Positions 49,948 to 59,397 of a stretch of DNA of 64,000 nt are shown piece by piece. Numbering within the stretch: the first letter of the stretch is position 1; every line of letters begins with the position of its first letter. Source of the stretch: JASEGV01 sp947085405 (GTDB lineage Bacteria; Bacteroidota; Ignavibacteria; UBA10030; BY39); assembly GCA_947085405.1 (NCBI GenBank), contig CAMTWO010000023.1, positions 62,001 to 126,000 on the forward strand. The letters are read 5' to 3'. Position numbers and translations under genes: made by a program. The notes beneath the pieces were generated by a model. That model had not been told where the DNA came from. It did no database searches and saw nothing but the letters and a program-made list of their open reading frames with translations.

Positions 49948-51450
49948 ATGAAAAAAGTTCTTGAAAAATTATTTCCAACCTTAGGTAAGAAAATTGCTGC
50001 TGCGGTGATTATCGTCTCGTTAATCGTTGGAGGTGGATTTATCTTTTCAGCTTACCTGACAGGTAGGAGCATACTCGAAGATCAAGCCAAAGAGGAAGCC
50101 AAACATGTAGCTTTAATCCTAAAGGGTGCACTTGAATTTTTAATGTTAGAAAATAAATGCGACAAGATTCACGAAGCGATGCAAGCTGCCGTGTCAACGC
50201 ATTATATTCCCGAAGTTTATATTCTCCGAACTGACGGCACTATATATTTAAAAGCAGTATCAAACAACCAAACACAAACGGATTCTTTTTTTCTAAAAAA
50301 ATTAGTCCGAGAGAATAAGGGACAACACCTTGTTGAAGAGAATAACAAAACCTTTGAATACATTGTTGAACAAATTTCCAACAAACCCGAATGCAGCAGA
50401 TGCCATGGGATAGATAAATCACCTTTAGGTTTTTTTGCAGTCAAGATTGGTTTAGATGAAGTTAATGTAGCATCTAAACAACACCGCACTGCTAATATAG
50501 CAATGACAATTTTAACATTCATTGGATTATCGGGTATAATATATTTTGCAATATCCCTTTTAGTAATTAAACCGGTTAACCGATTGCGGGTACACATATC
50601 TCAGATAGAACTAAATATTCAGAGTCTTGAAAAAGGTGAGATGGTTGTTTTTCCTACACTACCTGAACCGAAAAACAACACTGACGAAATTGCAAATCTC
50701 ACACGAAGTTTTAATCATCTGATAACTCATTTAAACTATGCTAATTCCAAATTAATCGAGCTTCATCATACTCAACTTGAACATGCCGACCGTTTAGCAA
50801 CAACGGGTGAAATTGCCGCAAGCATAGCACACGAAATTAAAAACCCGATTGCCGGTGTATTGGGCGCTTTGCAAATATTTGAAGACAGCATCGCCAACGA
50901 TGATGAGAAGAAAGAAATTTATGCTGAAATGATATTTCAGCTTGAACGTGTAAACCATGCTGTGAACGATTTACTAAGCTACGCCCGTCCAGCTCAACCG
51001 GTATTTGAAGAAGTTCAGATAAACGATTTGTTGAAAAAAACAATTTCGTTAATGAGTCCTCAACTGAAAGATAAAAATATCTCCTTCAAAAACGATCTTG
51101 CAAGTGATTTATCTTTGGTTGCAGCAGATAAAAAACAAATGCAACAAATATTTTGGAATGTTTTAATAAATGCCCTCCAGGCAATCGACACGAACGGAAA
51201 AATTACGATCCGGACTTTCAATCATAATTCATCTGTTCAAATAGTTATTTCCGATAGCGGCAAAGGTATTGAGGAAAAACAACTCGATAAGGTATTCAAA
51301 GCTTTTTATACCACGAAACATAAAGGGACAGGATTGGGATTAACGATTACAAAACGAATCGTTGACCAACATCGAGGCGAAATAAATTTAGAGAGTGAAC
51401 CTGATGCAGGTACAACAGTTACTATAAAAATTCCAACAATAAAAAGTTGA
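49948..51450 (+). CDS. Sensor histidine kinase with a periplasmic c-type heme site
   Basis: This 500-residue kinase has an N-terminal membrane helix (about 15-37) and a periplasmic domain with a single heme motif CSRCH at residues 149-153. A second membrane helix follows (about 183-206), then HAMP, HisKA with H295 in SIAHEIKNPIAGVLGAL, and a HATPase ending GTGLGLTITKRIVDQHRG. The periplasmic domain resembles the Tll0287/DUF3365-type heme sensors, so it probably reads redox state, NO or another heme ligand. The downstream sigma-54 activator starts 5 bp after its stop, making a clear two-component pair. The adjacent cytochrome locus is the likely target. Confidence 0.9.
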   Translation: MKKVLEKLFPTLGKKIAAAVIIVSLIVGGGFIFSAYLTGRSILEDQAKEEAKHVALILKGALEFLMLENKCDKIHEAMQAAVSTHYIPEVYILRTDGTIYLKAVSNNQTQTDSFFLKKLVRENKGQHLVEENNKTFEYIVEQISNKPECSRCHGIDKSPLGFFAVKIGLDEVNVASKQHRTANIAMTILTFIGLSGIIYFAISLLVIKPVNRLRVHISQIELNIQSLEKGEMVVFPTLPEPKNNTDEIANLTRSFNHLITHLNYANSKLIELHHTQLEHADRLATTGEIAASIAHEIKNPIAGVLGALQIFEDSIANDDEKKEIYAEMIFQLERVNHAVNDLLSYARPAQPVFEEVQINDLLKKTISLMSPQLKDKNISFKNDLASDLSLVAADKKQMQQIFWNVLINALQAIDTNGKITIRTFNHNSSVQIVISDSGKGIEEKQLDKVFKAFYTTKHKGTGLGLTITKRIVDQHRGEINLESEPDAGTTVTIKIPTIKS

Positions 51451-51455
51451 TCAGT

Positions 51456-52823
51456 ATGCGCGGCGAAACGATTTTAATTATAGACGACGAAAAACTAATC
51501 CGGTGGAGTTTGGAAAAAGACCTCACAAAATCGGGTTTCGATGTGTTAGAAGCTGAGAATTGCCGTGTTGCTATCTCAATTCTGCAAGATTGTGATCCCG
51601 ACTTGATCATTCTTGACCAAATGCTTCCTGATGGAACAGGCATCGAACTTTTACAAAAAATAAAAGAAAGTAAAAACGGTACCCCTGTTATTATGCTGAC
51701 AGCCGTCGATAAATCGGATATTGCTGTTCAAGCGATGAAGTTGGGTGCACACGATTATGTAACAAAACCAATCAACTTTGAAGAACTAAAAATCGTAATC
51801 GAAAAATCACTCGAATCTACTCGTCTAAGACGACAACTTGCTCACCTCTTAAAAGCCCAACAGAAAAAAAACGGTTTCAGCGGACTAATCGGTTCTTCGC
51901 CGCCGATGCTTCAGGTTTATGAAAAAATATCGAAGATAGCTGCAAGCAACGGAACAACTGTTTTAATTACCGGAGAAAGCGGCACTGGAAAAGAATTAGT
52001 CGCACGGGCGGTGCATTTCCTAAGCGAGCGGAAAGATAAACCCTTGATGACTGTTAATTGTGCAGCCCTGACTGAAACGTTGATTGAGAGTGAGTTATTC
52101 GGCTACGAGAAGGGAGCTTTTACAGATGCAAGAAATCAGAGAAAAGGAATTTTTGAAATTGCCGACAGCGGGACGGTTTTTCTTGATGAGATTGGCGACA
52201 TATCTCCGAAGCTACAAATAAAGCTTCTGCGTGTGCTTGAGCAAAAAACATTTCAACGGGTCGGCGGTACAACAGATATTAATGTCGATGTTAGAATTAT
52301 TGCCGCAACCAACAGAGCATTACAGGAAAAAATTGCCGAGGGAACATTCAGAACCGATTTGTTTTACCGCTTGAATGTTGCAACTATAAACCTGCCACCT
52401 CTGCGACAACGTAACCAGGATGTTCTATTTTTAGCCGAAAATTTTCTACAAGAATTTAATTTAAAATTCAATAAGCATTTCACCGGTTTTACCGAAGAAA
52501 CCAAACAGCTACTTCTCAACTACCATTGGCGCGGTAACGTTCGTGAATTAAAAAATGTAATGGAACGTACTATTTTATTAAACGAAGACGATTACATCCA
52601 ACCTCACCATCTCGAATTTTCACACCTTCTTCACCAGCAAAAAAATGATAACCCATCTTTCCTTAATAATGAGGAACCGTTATCTCTAAACGAGCTCGAA
52701 AAAAAAGCCCTCATCCAAGCTCTTGCGAAAACAAACTACAATCAAACACAAGCTGCTAAGTTACTGCAAATTACCCGCGATACAATTCGTTATAGAATTA
52801 AGAAACACAATTTGAATCATTGA
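51456..52823 (+). CDS. Sigma-54-dependent response regulator (NtrC family)
   Basis: This roughly 455-residue activator has a receiver with phospho-acceptor D54 (LIILDQMLPDG). A AAA+ domain from about residue 142 has Walker A GESGTGKELVARA, the L1 loop EKGAFTDARNQ (GAFTDA, a variant of GAFTGA), and Walker B TVFLDEIGDI. The C-terminal Fis-type HTH is NQTQAAKLLQITRDTIRYRI. The ATG at 51456 is preferred over the TTG at 51447 inside the kinase gene. It should activate sigma-54 promoters in response to the heme kinase. Targets probably include the following cytochrome genes. Confidence 0.94.
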   Translation: MRGETILIIDDEKLIRWSLEKDLTKSGFDVLEAENCRVAISILQDCDPDLIILDQMLPDGTGIELLQKIKESKNGTPVIMLTAVDKSDIAVQAMKLGAHDYVTKPINFEELKIVIEKSLESTRLRRQLAHLLKAQQKKNGFSGLIGSSPPMLQVYEKISKIAASNGTTVLITGESGTGKELVARAVHFLSERKDKPLMTVNCAALTETLIESELFGYEKGAFTDARNQRKGIFEIADSGTVFLDEIGDISPKLQIKLLRVLEQKTFQRVGGTTDINVDVRIIAATNRALQEKIAEGTFRTDLFYRLNVATINLPPLRQRNQDVLFLAENFLQEFNLKFNKHFTGFTEETKQLLLNYHWRGNVRELKNVMERTILLNEDDYIQPHHLEFSHLLHQQKNDNPSFLNNEEPLSLNELEKKALIQALAKTNYNQTQAAKLLQITRDTIRYRIKKHNLNH

Positions 52824-52826
52824 ATC

Positions 52827-52856
52827 TCCGCCAGAGGCGGATGCGTCTTCGACGCA
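52827..52856. repeat. Two abutting perfect hairpins with 3-nt loops
   Basis: TCCGCC-AGA-GGCGGA (52827-52841) is followed directly by TGCGTC-TTC-GACGCA (52842-52856), each 15 bp. They start three bases after the response-regulator stop codon. The first is nearly identical to the hairpin after dnaB (6038-6052). Confidence 0.85.
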
Positions 52857-52894
52857 ATTGGAACATTGGAGCAATGAGCAAATGGGTAAATGAA

Positions 52895-52990
52895 CAAATG
52901 CCCGCCTGCCTTAACGGGTTCAATATAGCGGGCAGGGATAAATGGTCAATAGTCAATGGTTAATAGTCAATTGACTATTGGTTCCCCCCT
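52895..52990. repeat. GC-rich palindrome plus CAATAGTCAATGG word tract
   Basis: CCCGCCTG at 52902 and GCGGGCAGGG near 52928 frame a GC-rich palindrome. It is followed by AATGGTCAATAGTCAATGGT and AATAGTCAATTGACTATTGG, the same word family as around the S23 gene at 23.4 kb. Confidence 0.6.
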
Positions 52991-53009
52991 GAAACTGAAA
53001 ATTTAATTC

Positions 53010-53024
53010 TGGCACAATAGTTGG
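53010..53024 (+). promoter_or_regulatory. Candidate sigma-54 (-24/-12) promoter
   Basis: TGGCAC-AATAG-TTGG lies 21-35 bp upstream of the lone receiver ATG. The -24 box is perfect; the -12 box reads TTGG instead of TTGC. The preceding gene is a sigma-54 activator, which raises plausibility. The leader would be very short. Confidence 0.38.
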
Positions 53025-53044
53025 ACTATGTATATACATTATAT

Positions 53045-53470
53045 ATGCACAAGAACAATTCCAAAAAGAGAATTCTGATCGTCGAAGACGAAAAATTAAT
53101 TTGCTGGTCGCTCGAAAATGTACTGACCAAATTCGGCTACGAAATCACAACTGTTCATTGCGGTGAAAAAGCTATCGAAAGCCTCTACACCGAATCATTC
53201 AATTTAATCGTAACCGATATGAAATTGCCCAAAATCGATGGTTTTGAGGTAGCTACAGCAGCAAAAACTTTTTTTCCCGGTATCCCGGTTATTATGATCA
53301 GCGCCGAGAGCAATCCCGCTCATGAAATGGTTTCACATCAATCTGTGATAGATTATTTTTTTGAAAAACCTTTCGATCTTCGGTGTCTTACTTTTTTCAT
53401 TAAAGACCTTATCGAAAATAAGAACATTAACACACAACATGTGGGTGATATAACCCATCAAGTTGAGTAA
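53045..53470 (+). CDS. Stand-alone response regulator receiver
   Basis: This roughly 141-residue single receiver domain has acidic residues in LIVEDEKLICWSLENVL, phospho-acceptor D58 in LIVTDMKLPKIDG and the conserved Lys in FEKPFD. It has no output domain. Residues 12-26 resemble the N-terminus of the upstream sigma-54 regulator (EDEKLI-WSLE), so it may compete for the same heme kinase or act in a phosphorelay. I chose the ATG at 53045 (MHKNNSKKR) over an in-frame TTG at 53021. It ends 20 bp before the octaheme cytochrome gene. Confidence 0.85.
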   Translation: MHKNNSKKRILIVEDEKLICWSLENVLTKFGYEITTVHCGEKAIESLYTESFNLIVTDMKLPKIDGFEVATAAKTFFPGIPVIMISAESNPAHEMVSHQSVIDYFFEKPFDLRCLTFFIKDLIENKNINTQHVGDITHQVE

Positions 53471-53490
53471 TTTAACCCAATTGTAATAAT

Positions 53491-54708
53491 ATGTACATAC
53501 GTTCTATAGTAAATATATTAGTTTGCGTTATCCTGTTGGTCAGTTTACAGGCTTTTATTACTAAACCAGATATTTCTGTGGTGCCTTTTGCTGAACAACC
53601 AAATTCTTATGATGCCACAAAATTATTATTATTATCCGTCTCCAAAAATGAGGGGAGTGAATTAGTTATTTCCTCTCAATGGCAAACTGAAAAAGTAATC
53701 CCAATCGCAAGTCCTTCCGAAAAAGAAAAATTCCCAAAAGAGTTTATTCAAATTTTCCCTTCTAATACAACTATCGAAGAGTTAGCATATTCATTTATAC
53801 TGCAGGGTGGTTCAACCAAACCTGAAACTTTGAAATATAAATACATTGATACAATCACTGTCCGGGGGTTTTGGCAAAAGCCGGCTTTTTCAGAATTACT
53901 CCGCCTGGTTCAGGTTTCCAAAGCTTCCGAATTAGTGATAAATGTAAAAGGTTGGAAGGATAACACAGTAACTACCGACTACGATGATCCGATAAAAGAA
54001 AATTACTCGTTATATAAATTACAAACGCAGTTGATTCCGGGCGAGAACAAAATTTATTTTACAGCTCCCGGAAAAAAAGCCAAAGCTATGCTTTTCCGCA
54101 CGACACAATTAGCAGAATCCAAACCGGTTGCAGATCGCTCAGACAGATTTCACAACTCAGAGTATGAACAGAATTGCACAAGCTGCCACGATGGCTTGCC
54201 GAGCGGCAACGGCGGCGAAAATATGACCGCCGATTGCAATAGCTGCCACAAAGCATTTGCACAAAGTTCTAAAGTTCACGGTCCCGTTGAAATGAAAGAG
54301 TGTTCAACCTGCCACGCTTGGTCGAAAGAAAGCAAAGCCGTTGTTGTTGAAAAAGGTGTGCCCGGAGTTTGTGCCGACTGCCATTCCGAAATTACCGACT
54401 TAAACGAAAAAGCTAAATATCCGCACGCGGTTGGAAACGATTGTTTAACTTGCCACTCGCCGCACAGTTCTAATGAGAAGAAATTATTAAAAGATAAAGT
54501 TTACAACACTTGTATCTCCTGCCACGATAAATATGGTTTAAACCATCCGGTAAACAACCATCCGAGCAGGTTTAAAAGTGTTTCTGAAAATAGCAAGAGC
54601 GAAATTTCATGCGTCAGTTGTCATAATCCGCACGGCTCCGATAATAAAGCTATGATGAAAGTTGCCGGCGGTAGAATGGCTATTTGTTTAAACTGCCATA
54701 ATAAATAA
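53491..54708 (+). CDS. Octaheme c-type cytochrome with N-terminal heme-free domain
   Basis: This 405-residue exported protein has a signal peptide followed by about 200 heme-free residues that I do not recognise. The last 180 residues hold eight CXXCH motifs (CTSCH, CNSCH, CSTCH, CADCH, CLTCH, CISCH, CVSCH, CLNCH), with paired His residues as in cytochrome c3/NrfB-like electron carriers. The final residues are CLNCHNK. The stop overlaps the next gene by one base. It is probably periplasmic, passing electrons to the surface components encoded downstream. Confidence 0.92.
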   Translation: MYIRSIVNILVCVILLVSLQAFITKPDISVVPFAEQPNSYDATKLLLLSVSKNEGSELVISSQWQTEKVIPIASPSEKEKFPKEFIQIFPSNTTIEELAYSFILQGGSTKPETLKYKYIDTITVRGFWQKPAFSELLRLVQVSKASELVINVKGWKDNTVTTDYDDPIKENYSLYKLQTQLIPGENKIYFTAPGKKAKAMLFRTTQLAESKPVADRSDRFHNSEYEQNCTSCHDGLPSGNGGENMTADCNSCHKAFAQSSKVHGPVEMKECSTCHAWSKESKAVVVEKGVPGVCADCHSEITDLNEKAKYPHAVGNDCLTCHSPHSSNEKKLLKDKVYNTCISCHDKYGLNHPVNNHPSRFKSVSENSKSEISCVSCHNPHGSDNKAMMKVAGGRMAICLNCHNK

Positions 54709-55553
54709 TGATTAAATTATTTAAAATATTAATTTTGTTAATCCTTGTGAACATTGCTTCGGTTCAAAGTCAAAACTTTACCGACCAAGGAATATCCAGC
54801 GGCTCATCAATTATTCTATTACCGACAGGCAGTGTTGCACCATCATCAAACTTCCGTGTTCAATATCATCATTTCACTTTTTTCAAAAATCACTCTTTCA
54901 ATTCAATTGATGTAACGGGTGGATTTTCATCGCACCTCGAATTGTACTTGAAATATGCTACCGAAATCAACGGACACGTTCTGCCCGCATCGGTTACAGG
55001 ATTTGGTGGTAAGTTTCAATTTCCCTTTGAGATTCCATTTATATACAGAGCCGCAATATGGGCTGAAAAAATTAACTCGACAGCTTCCGATAAAATCGTC
55101 CTCTTCCCTGCTGATATGACCCGCTTCGGAGTTGTGGCAAGTGTTTACACAAATGCCATTGAGCCCACTGTATTTTTAGGAATAAACAAAATCGACAAAG
55201 GGACACGGTTTTTAGGAAGTGTTGGCGCAACATACTCGGTTAGCCGCGATTATAAATTAGGATTGGAATTTACATACGGATACTTCGGCAATCACGATTA
55301 TACAAGTTTGCTAAGTTTAACATCAAGGATTTTTTCAAATTTAGGTTTGCAAGTTACGGGCGGGTACATTGCGGGCACAACTGTTAAAAGCTGGACGGTT
55401 TCGGCGGGTATTTCGCTAACAACCGGAGCTATCGATTTTTCGCCAAGAAGAGAACAAGAACGATTACAAACAGTTCCATCATTTGATGATATGTTAAAAA
55501 GTATAGAAGAAACAAAAACAGAAGAATCCAAAAAAGAAGAGAAGAATGATTAA
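54708..55553 (+). CDS. Outer-membrane beta-barrel-type protein
   Basis: This 281-residue protein has a signal peptide ending near ASVQSQ and alternating hydrophobic/polar strands rich in Tyr, Phe and Gly throughout (RVQYHHFTFF, DVTGGFSSHLELYLKYA, LQVTGGYIAGTTVKSWTV). It ends in a charged tail of about 40 residues (EERLQ... KKEEKND). A small transmembrane barrel with a periplasmic tail is likely. It is coupled by overlap to both neighbours: the octaheme cytochrome (1 bp) and the NHL lipoprotein (8 bp). No specific family is recognised. Confidence 0.7.
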   Translation: MIKLFKILILLILVNIASVQSQNFTDQGISSGSSIILLPTGSVAPSSNFRVQYHHFTFFKNHSFNSIDVTGGFSSHLELYLKYATEINGHVLPASVTGFGGKFQFPFEIPFIYRAAIWAEKINSTASDKIVLFPADMTRFGVVASVYTNAIEPTVFLGINKIDKGTRFLGSVGATYSVSRDYKLGLEFTYGYFGNHDYTSLLSLTSRIFSNLGLQVTGGYIAGTTVKSWTVSAGISLTTGAIDFSPRREQERLQTVPSFDDMLKSIEETKTEESKKEEKND

Positions 55554-56556
55554 AATAAATTATATAATAGGATTTTTTGCTGCATTGTTGTTGATAGGTT
55601 GCGGCGTCTCAAAGGACACACAAAAAGAAAACGAAATAGTTTGGCCCCCGCCCCCCGATGAACCACGTGTGAAATATATTAAAACTTATACAAGTGAGGA
55701 CGATTTTGCATCAAAACTCGGCTTAGTATTTAGTACTTTGGCAGGCAAAAGAGGGAACATACAGCTCAGCCGACCCTTCGACGTTTGTAGTGATGGGAAA
55801 GGTAAAGTGTTTGTTTCAGATGTTACTCAAGGAGTAATTGTATTTGATGAGCTAGAAAAAAAAGTAAAATTACTTGGAGAAGAAAGTCCAATTCCACTCG
55901 GGAGTCCGCTTGGAATAGCATACGGTAACAATAAAGTTTTTGTAGGGATTATTGAATTAGGACAAGTCGTAGTTTTTTCCTCCGATGGTAAATATTTAAC
56001 ATCTATTGGTAAACCTAATACATTTCCGAATCCTGTAGATGTAGCATACGACGAACTTAATAAACGGGTAATCATAGTCGATAATAAAATGCACCAAGTA
56101 TTTGTTTATTCCGACAGTGGTGATTCCCTACTCACGATTGGACAGCGCGGAGAAGAAGATGGTGAATTTAATTTTCCACAGAGCGCAGATGTAGATTCTG
56201 GTGGCAATATATACGTCATAGATGCCTTTAACTTTAGGATTGAAGTCTTTGATGCACAAGGTAAATACTTAAGAAAATATGGAGAACAAGGAAATGTATA
56301 TGGTACATTTTCCAGGCCAAAAGGTATTGCACTGGATAAACACAACAATATTTATGTTGTGGATGCAATCCATCAAAACTTTCAAATATTCAATAATGAT
56401 TTTGAATTATTGATGTTCGTTGGAAAATTTTCTAATCGCGATAACAGAGGTTTTCAGAATCCGATTGGAATAGACATAGACCAAAACAATTTTATTTATG
56501 TAACTGACTATTTGAATCAGCGGGTTCAAGTTTTTCAACTATTAAGAGCAGATTAA
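55546..56556 (+). CDS. NHL-repeat beta-propeller lipoprotein (1 of 3)
   Basis: This 336-residue lipoprotein has lipobox LLIGC (Cys near residue 19), then a VWPPPPDEPRVKYI linker and about six NHL-type blades. Blades are marked by repeats such as PFDVCSDGKGKVFVSDVTQG, SADVDSGGNIYVIDAFNF and PKGIALDKHNNIYVVDAI. NHL propellers mediate protein-protein or ligand contacts; here the protein probably sits on the outer membrane beside cytochromes. The two later paralogues (59398, 61148) share the WPPPP linker and blade order. It is followed 86 bp later by a tetraheme cytochrome gene with a strong AAGGAG ribosome-binding site. Confidence 0.92.
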   Translation: MIKINYIIGFFAALLLIGCGVSKDTQKENEIVWPPPPDEPRVKYIKTYTSEDDFASKLGLVFSTLAGKRGNIQLSRPFDVCSDGKGKVFVSDVTQGVIVFDELEKKVKLLGEESPIPLGSPLGIAYGNNKVFVGIIELGQVVVFSSDGKYLTSIGKPNTFPNPVDVAYDELNKRVIIVDNKMHQVFVYSDSGDSLLTIGQRGEEDGEFNFPQSADVDSGGNIYVIDAFNFRIEVFDAQGKYLRKYGEQGNVYGTFSRPKGIALDKHNNIYVVDAIHQNFQIFNNDFELLMFVGKFSNRDNRGFQNPIGIDIDQNNFIYVTDYLNQRVQVFQLLRAD

Positions 56557-56642
56557 AAAATCCATTTCCTCAGAAGCCTCATGAGGAAGAAGGATTTCTA
56601 ATAAACAAGAGGCAAAACAATTAATTAAAAAGGAGTTATTAA

Positions 56643-57311
56643 ATGAAACGATTACTTTTAATCGCATTAGCAATTTTGGTTGTGTCGTCATTTGTATTGG
56701 CACAAACCTCTTTGATGTTAGATGCAAAGCACGACTTCAGGTATTCCAAAACTGACGGAATTAAAGGAGCATCTGATAAATTATGCGGTTACTGCCATAC
56801 ACCACACGTTCCGGCAAACGGAATTAAAGCCCCACTATGGTCACGTGCAAAATTAGCATCCGGCACATACGGTGTTTATAATAATACCATTAGCGCAACA
56901 ATGGATGCTAATCCAACAGCACTTGCAGCAGGGCAGAGTAATGTTAGCTCGATGTGTATGAGTTGCCACGATGGCAGTGCATTATTCGCATCAGCAGCAT
57001 ACGTCAAGCGACCTGATGCTTCTGTCAGTTGGACCGGTCCGGATTCATTAAAGGTCGGTGATGCCGCAAACTTACATGGCGGAGCAACATATGGAACCGG
57101 TTTATCACACACACATCCGGTGAATTTCGTCTATGATGCAGCATTAGTAACTGCCGACGGTGCATTACGAGCCATACCGTTGAACAATTTACCGCTATAT
57201 AATGATATGATGCAATGCGGTAGCTGCCATAACCCACACCTCACGGCTGACAAAATGACACGTGCAACAACAAACCAAGGAACATTATGTATTTCGTGTC
57301 ATATTAAGTAA
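56643..57311 (+). CDS. Tetraheme c-type cytochrome (1 of 3 paralogues)
   Basis: This 222-residue exported cytochrome has a signal peptide ending at VLAQ, then SLMLDAKHDFRYSKTDG and four CXXCH motifs: CGYCHTPH, CMSCHDGS, CGSCHNPH and the C-terminal CISCHIK. A HTHPVNFVYD block lies between the second and third. These spacings match those in the proteins at 60417 and the first third of 62149. It is an electron carrier of the cytochrome c3/doubled-CXXCH group. AAAAAGGAG ends 8 bp before the ATG and fixes the start. Confidence 0.93.
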   Translation: MKRLLLIALAILVVSSFVLAQTSLMLDAKHDFRYSKTDGIKGASDKLCGYCHTPHVPANGIKAPLWSRAKLASGTYGVYNNTISATMDANPTALAAGQSNVSSMCMSCHDGSALFASAAYVKRPDASVSWTGPDSLKVGDAANLHGGATYGTGLSHTHPVNFVYDAALVTADGALRAIPLNNLPLYNDMMQCGSCHNPHLTADKMTRATTNQGTLCISCHIK

Positions 57312-57326
57312 TTTATTCAGTATTTA

Positions 57327-57436
57327 ATACCTTACGGGGTTAACTAAAAATTAATAATTGTAGGTCGACGAGTCTCTCTACGAGACCGTAGGTCGTCGAC
57401 CTACACGATAAAATAATAGTTAGCCCCACAGGGTAT
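57327..57436. repeat. Nested palindrome
   Basis: Outer arms of about 20 bp (57327-57346 and 57417-57436) are imperfect complements. Inside them a perfect 12-bp inverted repeat GTAGGTCGACGA (57360-57371) / TCGTCGACCTAC (57393-57404) surrounds a GTCTC-TCTAC-GAGAC hairpin (57372-57386). No gene is present. Confidence 0.85.
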
Positions 57437-57468
57437 AACCACTATAATTTGAATTTGGCAAGGGAAAA

Positions 57469-59142
57469 TTGATAAATAGAATTATATGGATTTTGTGTTT
57501 GATGATATTAATGCAGATAACTTCTCTCTCGCAGATTACATCTATCGGCGGTGAGTTTCGTTACCAGCATCAGTATCAGGATTCAAAGTCCGGAAATAAT
57601 ACAACTAAGTTTAACCGTTACAGTCCTCAGTTTAATCTGGGGGTGAGCGGATATCTATATTCTCCCCGCCTTATTTCTTACGGGCTTCAGACTGCAGTTT
57701 TTTTAAACTACAACAATACCTACTATCAAAACTTTTCACAAAAATCTAAAAACATTTTATTCAATTACTACAATTTAAACGTTACTGCATTACAGAATTA
57801 TCTTGTCCGGTTGGATATGTTTGCGAGGGACGGCGAGTTAGAATCGAACACAAATATTGTCGGGTTTGGTGATAGCAAGAATAATTTTCGTCAACAACAG
57901 CAACGGTTTCAAATTTCTACAGAGAAAATTTACTACCTCCCTACAACAAATATCTATTACAATCAAAACAGGAGTTGGTCGGTTGCGCCAACATCCAACG
58001 CAGATCAAATACAAAGAGAGTTTGGAATTAATTTATCGAAAGCATCCACCGAGTCGAACATCTCACTATCGGGTAACTTATACGATGTTTTAGATAGAGC
58101 AACGGGTGAGCGGGATAATTATTATCGCCTGAATTTAAACGGGACGAAGCAATATTCCGAAAAATCGCGATTCGATATTAACACAGAATACTACAGCCAT
58201 AATAATTTTGGTTTTACATCCGGCTCGCTTATGTTTTATAATGAAGCGAGCGATAAAATCCGTTTGAACACTTTGGTCAGCGGCAGACACCTTGAATCGG
58301 TAAATTCGATTTCTTTCGGCTTGAATCTCAGTCAATCTGTGCAATATCTCATGAACAAAAATTTGCATCTGAACTATAATCTTTTTACGACACGCACCGA
58401 CGACCGGTATATAATTGAAAATAATAAAGACGACTTGCGTAAAATTATTTTGCAAGGATTGGGAAATGCTTTTGGTGTTCAGCACATGTTCGGGTTTACA
58501 AATATCGATTTTAGCAACGGAGTAAATGTCGGTTACAGTAAACAAGGAGGAACAGAAAAACAATCGAACTTGAATGGCGGTTTCAACAACTCGATCAATG
58601 CACGGGTTTACGATTTTAATATCACGAGTAGTTTTGCATTCAATAAAAACAAAGTCTATTACAGCAGGGAACGCGACGAAACATTTAAGAACGCATCGTT
58701 AGCTATATCGAAATTATTATTCGGTAGTTTGAGCTCCGAATCTATGATAGATTACCGTGATGAAGATATATTCAGTAAAAATGAAACGTCTCGTGCGTTA
58801 ACTCAATTACGGTTAAATCAACGTTTTAATACATCTTTATATTACTACATCCCTTTTTCCCTAAGTTTCAATGGAAATATTAATTGGAATTTAGGGAAAT
58901 ACCGGTCGAAGTTTTACGGTATAAATTTAAACTTTAATAGTCCACAATTTTTTGTGCGTAGTCTTTCGTTAGGATATTCGCTTGGCTGGTCGTACGACCC
59001 GCTGACCCGCCGCGATTTTATAAATCAGGATGCCGAGTTAAATTACCAATGGCGGGCGTTAAGTTTTCAACTTCGGCTTCGTGAATTTCGTTTTATAGAT
59101 AAACGCCGCGAATTTTGGTTCACGGTTGCAAGGCCGTTCTAG
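57469..59142 (+). CDS. Large outer-membrane beta-barrel protein
   Basis: This 557-residue protein is rich in Tyr, Asn and Phe with regular strand-like segments and ends in FWFTVARPF, a C-terminal Phe typical of barrels inserted by the BAM machinery. It starts at a TTG codon preceded by AAGGGA, giving signal peptide MINRIIWILCLMILMQI. An ATG start in the same frame would lose most of the signal. Its size fits a 20+-strand porin such as those that hold cytochromes in porin-cytochrome conduits, but no MtrB/PioB signature is visible. It lies between tetraheme cytochrome 1 and NHL lipoprotein 2. Confidence 0.75.
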   Translation: MINRIIWILCLMILMQITSLSQITSIGGEFRYQHQYQDSKSGNNTTKFNRYSPQFNLGVSGYLYSPRLISYGLQTAVFLNYNNTYYQNFSQKSKNILFNYYNLNVTALQNYLVRLDMFARDGELESNTNIVGFGDSKNNFRQQQQRFQISTEKIYYLPTTNIYYNQNRSWSVAPTSNADQIQREFGINLSKASTESNISLSGNLYDVLDRATGERDNYYRLNLNGTKQYSEKSRFDINTEYYSHNNFGFTSGSLMFYNEASDKIRLNTLVSGRHLESVNSISFGLNLSQSVQYLMNKNLHLNYNLFTTRTDDRYIIENNKDDLRKIILQGLGNAFGVQHMFGFTNIDFSNGVNVGYSKQGGTEKQSNLNGGFNNSINARVYDFNITSSFAFNKNKVYYSRERDETFKNASLAISKLLFGSLSSESMIDYRDEDIFSKNETSRALTQLRLNQRFNTSLYYYIPFSLSFNGNINWNLGKYRSKFYGINLNFNSPQFFVRSLSLGYSLGWSYDPLTRRDFINQDAELNYQWRALSFQLRLREFRFIDKRREFWFTVARPF

Positions 59143-59154
59143 CAATTGGCAGTT

Positions 59155-59230
<76 letters not shown>

Positions 59231-59397
59231 ATTTAAAATGTAAAAAATCAAAAATCATAAATCATCAATCAGCAATCTAAAATCATAAATTTAAAATCCT
59301 CTCTGATAATTCCCTTGCCAGAGAGAAGGAATTGGGAGTTTCCATCTTGTTATTCGGGATGGAACTCCGATTCCGAGTTTTTTAAGAGAACAAATAA

